In this document: in pieces, positions 41,800-48,894 of the stretch
Layout: each line of letters opens with the position of its first letter
Position numbering within the stretch: the first letter of the stretch is position 1
NCBI RefSeq assembly: GCF_001425785.1
Contig: NZ_LMDI01000015.1
Location: forward strand, 41,809 to 105,808
DNA: 64,000 nucleotides
DNA from: Rhizobacter sp. Root1221
GTDB lineage: Bacteria; Pseudomonadota; Gammaproteobacteria; Burkholderiales; Burkholderiaceae_C
Reading direction: 5' to 3'
The notes under the pieces: generated by a model
What the model saw: only the letters and a program-made list of their open reading frames with translations
The model's database searches: none
Told to the model about the DNA's origin: nothing
Position numbers and translations under genes: made by a program

Positions 41800-41862
41800 G
41801 CCTTTGCCAGGACGCATTCCGGCCCTTGGGGGCGGCCCGAGGCCCGACAGGACGTTGGTCAT

Positions 41863-41891
41863 TTGAACGGCCCGCCCTGCGCGGGTACCCT
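41863..41891 (+). promoter_or_regulatory. Candidate promoter of the 399-residue unknown gene
   Basis: TTGAAC (41863-41868) and TACCCT (41886-41891) are exactly 17 bases apart, which would start transcription near 41898. An inverted repeat (CCTGCTG at 41889-41895, CAGCAGG at 41907-41913) overlaps the AGGA ribosome binding site at 41911-41914. It would fold only in transcripts that begin upstream. Confidence 0.45.
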
Positions 41892-41923
41892 GCTGGGGCC
41901 TCAACTCAGCAGGAAGTGCAGCG

Positions 41924-43123
41924 ATGGGAACGAAGAAGTGGACCGCGGTGGAATACGACGCCGTGAAGTACCTCAAGTCCTCGATCGGCAGCAAGCTCCA
42001 GCGGGTGGAGCTGCCGAAGACGATGCACATCCAGGTGGTCATCGAACTCGATGATGCGCTGTACCTGCCGCTGTCGAAGAACCCCAGCTGGCTGCAGAAG
42101 ATCCAGACCGCCGCCGCCGCGAAGGCGCGCGCGGCCATGGGCGACGTCGAGAAGAAGATCCTCGACGCCGATGCCAAGGCGCAGAAGTTCGACCCCAAGA
42201 CCGCGGCCCTCTTCACCCGCGATGTGCAGGCCGTGCTCGACAAGGGCGCCAAGGCCGTCAGCGAGGAGATGGCCGACGCCTGCGAGAAGGTCATCAAGGA
42301 CTACCAGAAGGGCCAGAAGGAACTGCTGAAGTTCCGCGTCAAGTGCGGCAGCAAGATCGTGCTGACGGCGGTGCTCGTGACCGGCGGTGCCGTGGTTTCC
42401 GTCGCCACGGCGGGTGCGCTGTCACCGATCGGCATCCTCGGGGTGGTCAAGGGGGGCGTGGCCATCGGCCAGGAAGTCGTGAAACTCGCGCTGAAGGCCG
42501 ACCAGGTGGGCAAGCTGATCCAGGTCGAACTGCTGGTGCTGAAGAAGCTGATGAACGAGGAAAACGCGAAGGCCAAGAAGTCGGGCAAGGTGGCGCAGGG
42601 GGCCAAGGAAATCGGGCTCAACGTGTTCAGCAAGGCGCTGGGGGTGGAGACGCCGAGCCTCAAGAACTGCGAAGCCCACATCGGCATCCACAAGGTCGAC
42701 ATTGCCAAGATCGAGAAGCAGTCGAAGAAGCTCTCCGAGACCATCTACGATGCGATGGACGAGCAGGCCAAGGTGAACAAGGCCTTGCAGGTGGCCAAGA
42801 AGACACTGACGGCCACGAAGGTGGGCAAGATCTCGATGTCGCTCGACAAGGTCGAGAAGGCACTCGACAACGTGCTGAAGGCCACCATCAAGGTGAACGA
42901 ATCCATCGCCGCTGCCGAGGAACGCCAGGTGCAGTTCGAGAAGGCCCTGAAGGGCATGCAGGAAGGCATCCCCGGCTGGGTCAAGTGGGTGGACGTTGCC
43001 GCGGGTCTGACGTTGGACCTGGGCCTCGGGGTGTCCGACGCCGGGTCGGCGCTGGAGAAGGCCCTGGCTGTGGTGTTTGCGGTGGAACAGACCGTCGGCA
43101 ACGAACTGGCCGACGCCTTCTGA
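41924..43123 (+). CDS. Unrecognised 399-residue Lys/Ala-rich helical protein with a central hydrophobic segment
   Basis: I do not recognise this family. There is no signal peptide. The first 60 residues contain a beta-like stretch (MHIQVVIELDDALYLPL). Residues 60-140 are charged and helical, rich in Lys and Ala. A hydrophobic, Gly-rich segment at about 145-182 (IVLTAVLVTGGAVVSVATAG, LSPIGILGVVKGG) could form a membrane hairpin. Long amphipathic helices follow at about 183-345, probably coiled coil, and then a short hydrophobic end. Helices around a central hydrophobic hairpin recall alpha-pore-forming proteins, but this is only an analogy. Codon use matches that of native genes. Its stop codon directly abuts the stop of the convergent reductase gene. 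Confidence 0.85.
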   Translation: MGTKKWTAVEYDAVKYLKSSIGSKLQRVELPKTMHIQVVIELDDALYLPLSKNPSWLQKIQTAAAAKARAAMGDVEKKILDADAKAQKFDPKTAALFTRDVQAVLDKGAKAVSEEMADACEKVIKDYQKGQKELLKFRVKCGSKIVLTAVLVTGGAVVSVATAGALSPIGILGVVKGGVAIGQEVVKLALKADQVGKLIQVELLVLKKLMNEENAKAKKSGKVAQGAKEIGLNVFSKALGVETPSLKNCEAHIGIHKVDIAKIEKQSKKLSETIYDAMDEQAKVNKALQVAKKTLTATKVGKISMSLDKVEKALDNVLKATIKVNESIAAAEERQVQFEKALKGMQEGIPGWVKWVDVAAGLTLDLGLGVSDAGSALEKALAVVFAVEQTVGNELADAF

Positions 43124-44176
43124 TCAGGTGTGGGGCACGCCCAGCAGCTCGTGCAAGCGGGTGCTGGTGGTGGTGTACTGCAGCTGGATGCGCTGGTCGG
43201 GGTACACGAGCGCTGCGATGCCAAACGAGGCCAGCGCGGCCTCGTGGAACGCCGACAGGATCAACCGCTTCTTGCCCGGGTAGGTGACGATGTCGCCGAT
43301 GGCGAACACCCCCGGCACGTTGGTCTGGAAGGTGCCGGTGTCCACCACCACCTGCTTGCGCTCCAGCACCACGCCCCAGTCGGCCAGCGGACCGAGTTTC
43401 GGACTCAGGCCGAGGCCCACCACCAAGGTGTCGAGCGGCAGGCGCAAGGTCTGGGCATCGCCGTGGGTGACCTGCAGCGCGGCGAGGCGGCCGTCCGCGG
43501 TTTCTTCGAGGCCCGTGGGCTGGCCTGCCACGAAGCGGAGGGCACCGGAGGCGATGCGCTCGCGCACGCGCTCGATGGTGCCGGCCTCGGCCTGGAACAC
43601 GTCGCGGCGGTGCAGCAGCGTGACGCTGGCGGGGCGGAGGCCGCCGGGTTCGGTGAGGGCCAGCGCTGCGTCGAGGGCGGCGTCCACACCACCGGCCACC
43701 ACCACGTTCTGGCCGGCCAGCGCGTGCGGGTTGTGCAGGCCGTGGAACACCTGGGTGTCGAAGTGGCGTTCGAGGCCGGCGACGGCGAGGCGGCGGGGCT
43801 GGAACGCCCCCACGCCGCCCGCGATCACCACGGCCTTCGCGAGGAACCGGGTGCCTGCCGAGGTCTCGATCGCCAGGCGGCCGTCGTCCTGGACGGCGAG
43901 GGCCGACACCTCCTGGCCCAGGTGCAACTGCGGCTTGAATGGCGCGGCCTGCTTCAGCAGGCTGTCGACCAGTTCACGGGCCGTGCACGCCGGGATGCCG
44001 GGGATGTCGTAGATGGGTTTGTCGGCGTACAGCTCGATCAGCTGACCGCCGGGGACGGGCAGCGAATCGACGACATGGGCGCCGATCTCGACGAGGCCCA
44101 GCTCGAACACCTGGAACAGGCCTGCGGGGCCGGCGCCGATCACGACGGTGTCGGTTTCGATGGCTTGGGACATCAT
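43124..44176 (-). CDS. Ferredoxin--NADP+ reductase (thioredoxin-reductase-like type)
   Basis: This 350-residue flavoprotein transfers electrons between NADPH and ferredoxin. The FAD motif is VVIGAGPAGLFQVFELGL and the NADPH-domain motif is VVVAGGVDAALDAALAL. The closing FAD segment is GVFAIGDIVTYPGKKRLILSAFHEAALA. The CxxC disulfide of true thioredoxin reductases is absent at the expected place. It lies downstream of fdxA in the same direction, separated by two hairpins, so the pair may serve as an electron chain. ATG codons at 44176 and 44173 are both possible. Confidence 0.9.
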   Translation of the reverse strand: MMSQAIETDTVVIGAGPAGLFQVFELGLVEIGAHVVDSLPVPGGQLIELYADKPIYDIPGIPACTARELVDSLLKQAAPFKPQLHLGQEVSALAVQDDGRLAIETSAGTRFLAKAVVIAGGVGAFQPRRLAVAGLERHFDTQVFHGLHNPHALAGQNVVVAGGVDAALDAALALTEPGGLRPASVTLLHRRDVFQAEAGTIERVRERIASGALRFVAGQPTGLEETADGRLAALQVTHGDAQTLRLPLDTLVVGLGLSPKLGPLADWGVVLERKQVVVDTGTFQTNVPGVFAIGDIVTYPGKKRLILSAFHEAALASFGIAALVYPDQRIQLQYTTTSTRLHELLGVPHT

Positions 44177-44200
44177 GTCTTGCTGCTTGCGGCGGTCGGG

Positions 44201-44248
44201 ACCCCGGCCTTCGCCGGGGTGATCCGCGGGCCTTGGGCCCGGCGGATC
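44201..44248. repeat. Pair of perfect hairpins (REP-like) between fdxA and the reductase gene
   Basis: ACCCCGGC pairs with GCCGGGGT around CTTC (44201-44220). A second stem of GATCCGC plus GGGCC pairs with GGCCC plus GCGGATC across a TTG loop (44221-44248), with one bulged G. Neither has a T-tract. They fill the gap between two genes transcribed on the minus strand, and the second touches the last codons of fdxA. The pattern resembles short dispersed REP sequences in GC-rich genomes; only one copy is seen here. Confidence 0.5.
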
Positions 44249-44570
44249 ACTTGATCAGTTCTGACAGCTTGCCGGTGCGGTCTTTCCACTCGTCCGCATC
44301 GGGCAGGGCCGGTTTGCGTTTCGTGATGCTGGGCCAGTTCTTGGCCAGGTCGGCGTTGAGCTGGATCATGTGCTGCTGGTCGCCCGGCACGTCTTCCTCC
44401 GGCATGATCGCGTTGACCGGGCACTCGGGAATGCACACGGCGCAGTCGATGCACTCGTCGGGATCGATCGTGAGGAAGTTCGGGCCTTCGCGGAAACAAT
44501 CGACGGGGCACACGTCCACACAGTCGGTGTATTTGCAGCGGATGCAGGCTTCGGTGACGACGTGGGTCAT
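44247..44570 (-). CDS. fdxA: Ferredoxin FdxA (7Fe-8S type)
   Basis: This 107-residue small redox protein starts [26 protein letters not shown] and carries the second cluster motif [16 protein letters not shown]. The cysteine pattern is that of [3Fe-4S][4Fe-4S] ferredoxins, with the long C-terminal tail ([18 protein letters not shown]) typical of proteobacterial FdxA. It sits 59 bases downstream of the SUMT gene and 70 bases before the ferredoxin reductase gene on the same strand, which suggests a link to the sulfite reductase pathway. Confidence 0.95.
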   Translation of the reverse strand: MTHVVTEACIRCKYTDCVDVCPVDCFREGPNFLTIDPDECIDCAVCIPECPVNAIMPEEDVPGDQQHMIQLNADLAKNWPSITKRKPALPDADEWKDRTGKLSELIK

Positions 44571-44629
44571 GGCTGTGATGCAGGTTTGTATCGTGGGGTG
44601 GGGCGTCGCACGGGGCGAAGCCTCGGATT

Positions 44630-45373
44630 TTAACGGGTGGGCGGCACGTGTGCCGCTTCAGTGACAACGGGCGAGTGGTCCAGGGCCGCGGCGCCCGCGC
44701 CCACCACCACCACGGCGGGGCGGTCGGTGTGCACCTGGCTGGCGTCGTCGAGCGTGCCCACGGTGTGTTCGCTCTGCAGGCTGTCGGGCCAACCGGCGCG
44801 AGACACCACGCTCACGGGCGTGCCGGCGGGCCAGCCGGCCTCGATGAGGCGGGCCGACAACGCGGCCAGTTGCTTGCCAGCCATGTAGAACACCTCGGTG
44901 TCCGCGGTGCGGCTCGACACCATGTCGCCCGTGCGGGTCATCGCGGTGGTGAGGCTCAGGCTGCGGCCTACGCCGCGCCGGGTGAGCGGCCGTTGGGCGG
45001 CGGCGGCGGCGGCGAGCGCCGACGTCACGCCCGGCACCACCTCGCACGGAATGCCGGCCTTGGCCAGCGCCTCGAGTTCCTCTTCCAGGCGGCCGAAGAT
45101 GCTGGGGTCACCGCCCTTCAGGCGCACCACGTTGCCATGCTCGCGCGCGTAGCGCACCAGCAGGTCGTTGATCTCCGTCTGGTCGGTGCTGTCGGGCCGG
45201 AACCCCCGCTTGCCCACGTGGTGCCACGTGGCGTTCGGGGCCAGGTCCTGCAGCGCCGGGTCGGTCAGTGCGTCGTACAGCACCACTTCCGCCGCGGCCA
45301 GGCGTTGGGCGCCGCGGACCGTGATCAGGTCCGCCGCGCCCGGGCCCGCGCCGATGAAGACGACAGTTCCCAT
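44630..45373 (-). CDS. cobA: Uroporphyrinogen-III C-methyltransferase (SUMT)
   Basis: This 247-residue enzyme adds two methyl groups to uroporphyrinogen III to make precorrin-2, the precursor of siroheme. The family motifs are [43 protein letters not shown] and [13 protein letters not shown]. It lacks the N-terminal dehydrogenase/chelatase half of CysG, so another enzyme must finish siroheme. Its place 12 bases after cysN fits supply of siroheme to CysI in the same operon. Confidence 0.93.
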   Translation of the reverse strand: MGTVVFIGAGPGAADLITVRGAQRLAAAEVVLYDALTDPALQDLAPNATWHHVGKRGFRPDSTDQTEINDLLVRYAREHGNVVRLKGGDPSIFGRLEEELEALAKAGIPCEVVPGVTSALAAAAAAQRPLTRRGVGRSLSLTTAMTRTGDMVSSRTADTEVFYMAGKQLAALSARLIEAGWPAGTPVSVVSRAGWPDSLQSEHTVGTLDDASQVHTDRPAVVVVGAGAAALDHSPVVTEAAHVPPTR

Positions 45374-45385
45374 GGTGCGGCCGGC

Positions 45386-46681
45386 TTACGCCGCGCCCTT
45401 CACCAGCAGCGCGCCACTGGTGCGGTTGCTGGCCGGGTCGACGATGATCAGCGAGCCGCCCACGCGGTTCTGGCCGTAGGCCTCGACCGGTAGCGCCTGC
45501 TGGGTTTCGATCACGACGTGGCCGATCTCGTTGACGGCCAGTTCGTGGGCGTCGCTGGAGTCGAGCGTGTGGATGTCCAGGCGGCTTTCGATGCTGGCGA
45601 TGCGGGCCTGCACCCAGCGGTTGCCATGGCGCACCCAGTACTTGCGGCCCACCACGGCGGGTTCCGTGTCGAGCCATGCGAGCGTGGCGGCGAACCGCTG
45701 CGTTTCCTTGACGGTGCCGGGTGTGCTGATCCAGTCGCCGCGCGACACGTCGAGCTGGCGGTCGAGCACCACGCCGGCCGACTGGCCTGCGGTCACCACG
45801 TCCACCACCGATCCGGCGAGGCGCACCTCGGCCACGACGGCTTGCTGGCCGCTCGGGAACAGCTGCACGTTGTCGCCGGCCTTCACCTGGCCGTGGGCAA
45901 TGCGGCCCCACAGCGTGCGCGGCTGGTTGCCGGTGCCTTCACCTTCGCGGGCCACGTACTGCACCGGCAACAGCAGGTCGCCGTCCTTGCGTTCCTGCAG
46001 CGCGGGCAGGCTTTCCAGCACCTGCAGCAGCGACGGGCCGTCGTACCAGTCGGCGTCGAGCGGCTGGGTGACGTTGTCGCCGCGCAGGGCCGATACCGGG
46101 ATCACTGCGGCGACGTCGATGCCCGCCTCCTTGGCGAAGCCCAGCAGGGCGTCGCGGGTGGTGTTGAAGGCGAGGGCCGGGTCGGCCACGGCGTCGAGCT
46201 TGTTGACCGCAAACACGATGCTCGGCACGCGGAGCAAGTGCGCGAGCAGGGCATGGCGGCGCGTCTGCGGCAGCAGCACCACGGGCTTGGCGGTCACGTC
46301 GATCTTCGTGATGTCGACGAGCACCACGGCGGCATCGCTGCCGGCCGCGGCCGTCACCATGTTGCGCGTGTACTGCTCATGGCCCGGGGCGTCGGCGATG
46401 ATGAACTTGCGCTGTTTCGTGGCGAAGTAGCGGTAGGCCACGTCGATCGTGATGCCTTGTTCGCGTTCGGCTTCCAGGCCGTCGGTGAGCAGCGACAGGT
46501 CGATGGGGGCACCGGCGGCGCGCTTCTCGAGCGTGTCGAGCTGGTCGGCCAGGATGGCGCGGCTGTCGAACAGCAGGCGGCCGATCAGCGTGCTCTTGCC
46601 GTCGTCGACACTGCCGGCCGTCAGGAAACGCAGCGCGCGGTGGTCTTTCACCGCGGGGGCAGCGGCTTGGGTGGCGGTCAT
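45386..46681 (-). CDS. cysN: Sulfate adenylyltransferase subunit 1 (GTPase)
   Basis: This 431-residue GTPase subunit of ATP sulfurylase couples GTP hydrolysis to formation of APS from ATP and sulfate. The translation-factor-like G domain shows TAGSVDDGKSTLIGRLLFD, DAPGHEQYTRNM and VNKLD. Beta-barrel domains follow. No APS kinase domain is fused at the C-terminus. The ATG at 46681 shares one base with the cysD stop, so the two subunits are translationally coupled. Confidence 0.95.
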   Translation of the reverse strand: MTATQAAAPAVKDHRALRFLTAGSVDDGKSTLIGRLLFDSRAILADQLDTLEKRAAGAPIDLSLLTDGLEAEREQGITIDVAYRYFATKQRKFIIADAPGHEQYTRNMVTAAAGSDAAVVLVDITKIDVTAKPVVLLPQTRRHALLAHLLRVPSIVFAVNKLDAVADPALAFNTTRDALLGFAKEAGIDVAAVIPVSALRGDNVTQPLDADWYDGPSLLQVLESLPALQERKDGDLLLPVQYVAREGEGTGNQPRTLWGRIAHGQVKAGDNVQLFPSGQQAVVAEVRLAGSVVDVVTAGQSAGVVLDRQLDVSRGDWISTPGTVKETQRFAATLAWLDTEPAVVGRKYWVRHGNRWVQARIASIESRLDIHTLDSSDAHELAVNEIGHVVIETQQALPVEAYGQNRVGGSLIIVDPASNRTSGALLVKGAA

Positions 46682-47640
46682 CAGAAATATCCTTCTTTCT
46701 TGCGGCGTTCCATCGAGGCGTCGGAGGTGCGGTCGTCCATGCGGGTGGCCCCCCGTTCGCTGACCGTGACCTTCAGCGTCTCGGCGACGATTTCGGTGGC
46801 GTTGGCGGCCGGGCTCTCGACGGGGCACGTGCAGGTCATGTCGCCCACGGTGCGGAAGCGCACCTCGGCGGTCTCGACGGTTTCGCCGGCTTCCGGCGGC
46901 GTCACGTCGGTGAGCGGCACGAGCAGGCCCTTGCGGCGGATCACCTGGCGCTGGTGCGCGAAGTACAGGCTTGGCAGCGGGATGTTCTCGCGGGCGAGGT
47001 AGAGCCACACGTCGAGTTCGGTCCAGTTGCTGATGGGGAACGCGCGCATGTGTTCACCCTGCTTGATGCGGGTGTTGAACAGCGTCCAGAGTTCCGGGCG
47101 CTGTTCCTTCGGCTGCCATTGGCCGAAGCTGTCGCGGTGCGAGAAGATGCGTTCCTTCGCGCGGGCCTTTTCTTCGTCGCGGCGGGCACCGCCCAGCAGC
47201 ACGTCGAAGCGGTGTTCCTCGATGGCTTCCAGCAGGGCCACCGTCTGGTGGCCGTTGCGCGATTCGAGCGGGTGCGACAGGCGCACCGTGCCGCGTTTGA
47301 TGGAGTCTTCGAGGTGACCCACCACCAGGCGCTCACCCATCTCGGCCACGCGCCGGTCGCGGAACTCGATCACTTCGGGGAAGTTGTGGCCGGTGTCCAC
47401 GTGAAGCAGCGGGAAGGGCAGGCGGCCCTTGAACTCGCCATCGGCACCGCGCGTCTTGAAGGCCTTCTCGGCCAGGCGCAGCACCACGCACGAATCCTTG
47501 CCGCCCGAGAACAGCAGCGCGGGGCGCTCGAACGCGGCGACGGTTTCACGCAGGATGAAGATGGCCTCTTCCTCGAGCCAGTCGAGGTGGGTGTGGTCGA
47601 GTTCGGGCAGCAATTGCTCCACGGTCAGCGGGGCGTTCAT
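46681..47640 (-). CDS. cysD: Sulfate adenylyltransferase subunit 2
   Basis: This 319-residue catalytic subunit of ATP sulfurylase carries the PP-loop SGGKDSCVVLRLAEKAF near residue 45. Other family motifs are FPLLHVDTGHNFPEVIEFRD, GGARRDEEKARAKER and the conserved end TSDASMERRKKEGYF. The ATG at 47640 gives the family start and length. Its start overlaps the stop of cysH by four bases (ATGA), and its stop overlaps the cysN start by one. Confidence 0.96.
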   Translation of the reverse strand: MNAPLTVEQLLPELDHTHLDWLEEEAIFILRETVAAFERPALLFSGGKDSCVVLRLAEKAFKTRGADGEFKGRLPFPLLHVDTGHNFPEVIEFRDRRVAEMGERLVVGHLEDSIKRGTVRLSHPLESRNGHQTVALLEAIEEHRFDVLLGGARRDEEKARAKERIFSHRDSFGQWQPKEQRPELWTLFNTRIKQGEHMRAFPISNWTELDVWLYLARENIPLPSLYFAHQRQVIRRKGLLVPLTDVTPPEAGETVETAEVRFRTVGDMTCTCPVESPAANATEIVAETLKVTVSERGATRMDDRTSDASMERRKKEGYF

Positions 47641-48404
47641 GAACGGTCTCCAATCAGGGAAGAGACGGCGGGGGCTTGCGCCCCGTCGTCGTGGACGTGC
47701 AGGCCGCACTCCTTGGCTTTTTCATCCTCCCACCACCACCGGCCGGCGCGGAAATCTTCTCCGACGGCGATGGCGCGGGTGCAGGGTTCGCAGCCGATGC
47801 TCGGCATGAACTCGTCGTGCAGCGGGTTGTACGGCACGTTGTGCAGCGCGATGTAGTGCCAGACGTCGTTCCACGTCCAGTCGGCCAGCGGGCTGTACTT
47901 CGAGCGGCCCTTGTCGTCGGTCTCGACGAACGGCACGTCACCGCGGTTGTTCGATTGCTCGCGGCGAAGGCCGGTGACCCACGCCGTGCGGCCGTCGAGC
48001 ATCCGCGACAGCGGCTCGAGCTTGCGGATGCCGCAGCAGCCCTTGCGCAGGTCGATGCTCTCGTACATCGCCTTCTCGCCGTAGTTCTTGACGAAGTGGA
48101 TCACCGCGTCGGCCTCGGGCCGGTACACCTCGACGGGCAGCTTGTAGCGTTCCTCGATGCGCGGGATGAGCGCGACGGTTTGCGGGTGCAGCTTGCCGGT
48201 TTCCAGCGTGCCGAGCGCGATGGCGATGCCGTGGCGGGCGATCAGGTCGGTCACGACCATGTCCTCCGCGCCGAGGCTCGTGGCCTGCACGACGTGGCCG
48301 GCGTGGTCGCGCGCTGCGTCCTGCAACACCGTGATGGCGTGCGCGACGCGTTCGTCGAACCCCTTCGTGGTGCGGTCGTACAGCGAAATGGCCGTCATCG
48401 TCAT
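47637..48404 (-). CDS. cysH: Assimilatory APS reductase (iron-sulfur CysH type)
   Basis: This 255-residue enzyme reduces adenylylsulfate to sulfite. Four cysteines for a [4Fe-4S] cluster are present as KGCCGIRKLEP (Cys123-Cys124) and SIGCEPCTR (Cys205, Cys208). These define enzymes that use APS, whereas PAPS reductases lack them. The catalytic ECGLH motif is at about 232-236. Use of APS fits the absence of an APS kinase gene or fusion in this cluster. A GGAG ribosome binding site supports the ATG at 48404. It follows the DUF934 gene by two bases. Confidence 0.95.
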   Translation of the reverse strand: MTMTAISLYDRTTKGFDERVAHAITVLQDAARDHAGHVVQATSLGAEDMVVTDLIARHGIAIALGTLETGKLHPQTVALIPRIEERYKLPVEVYRPEADAVIHFVKNYGEKAMYESIDLRKGCCGIRKLEPLSRMLDGRTAWVTGLRREQSNNRGDVPFVETDDKGRSKYSPLADWTWNDVWHYIALHNVPYNPLHDEFMPSIGCEPCTRAIAVGEDFRAGRWWWEDEKAKECGLHVHDDGAQAPAVSSLIGDRS

Positions 48405-48406
48405 GT

Positions 48407-48892
48407 TCAGCTCCGTGCGAAAGCGGGGTGGTTGTCCTCGACGTCACCCTGGTAGTGGCCTGCTGCAAAAAACGTCAGCGTGCGTTCGGCGGCGGCGCGG
48501 TCCTGGTCGGCGCGCAGCACCACGGCGTCGAAGCCGGTGCGCTTGAGCAGCGGCATCATGTCGACGAGCACTTCGCCGGTGGCGCGCACTTCGCCGGTGA
48601 AGCGGTAGCGCGAGCGCAGGATGCGGGCCTGGCTGTACGCGCGGCCGTCCACCCATTTCGGGAAGTGCAGTGCCACGATCGACAGGCGGGGCAGGTCGTC
48701 CTTCAGCGTCTCGATCTCGCCGTCATTGCCGAACGAGACCCCGACCGGCATGTGGTCGGGCCAATGGGCACGGATGGCGTGCCATTGCGTGAACGTCAGC
48801 AGGCTGTACGGCGCGGGGGTCAGCGTCACCATGGGGCCGTCCTCGCCCGTGATGGTGTGCCATTGGTCGTGGTGGGTGTCGATGAACTTCAT
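48407..48892 (-). CDS. DUF934 protein of the sulfite reductase operon
   Basis: This 161-residue soluble protein is a DUF934 family member. Recognisable parts are LSIVALHFPKWVDGRAYSQARILRSRYRF and GEVLVDMMPLLKRTGFDAVVLRADQD. In betaproteobacteria and pseudomonads such genes stand directly beside cysI-type sulfite reductase genes, as here with a 2-base gap on each side. Their molecular role is not established; an accessory or electron-transfer role with CysI is plausible. Cofactor motifs are not visible. Confidence 0.88.
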   Translation of the reverse strand: MKFIDTHHDQWHTITGEDGPMVTLTPAPYSLLTFTQWHAIRAHWPDHMPVGVSFGNDGEIETLKDDLPRLSIVALHFPKWVDGRAYSQARILRSRYRFTGEVRATGEVLVDMMPLLKRTGFDAVVLRADQDRAAAERTLTFFAAGHYQGDVEDNHPAFARS

Positions 48893-48894
48893 GG

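Noticed and set aside
39378..41923. Integration site (att) at the tRNA-Cys 3' end
   Set aside because: No copy of the tRNA 3' end was found downstream to 41.9 kb, and no integrase gene is present.
45386..47008. Longer cysN start and in-frame extension through cysD
   Set aside because: The extension is cysD in another frame; the ATG at 46681 gives the family start and couples to the cysD stop.
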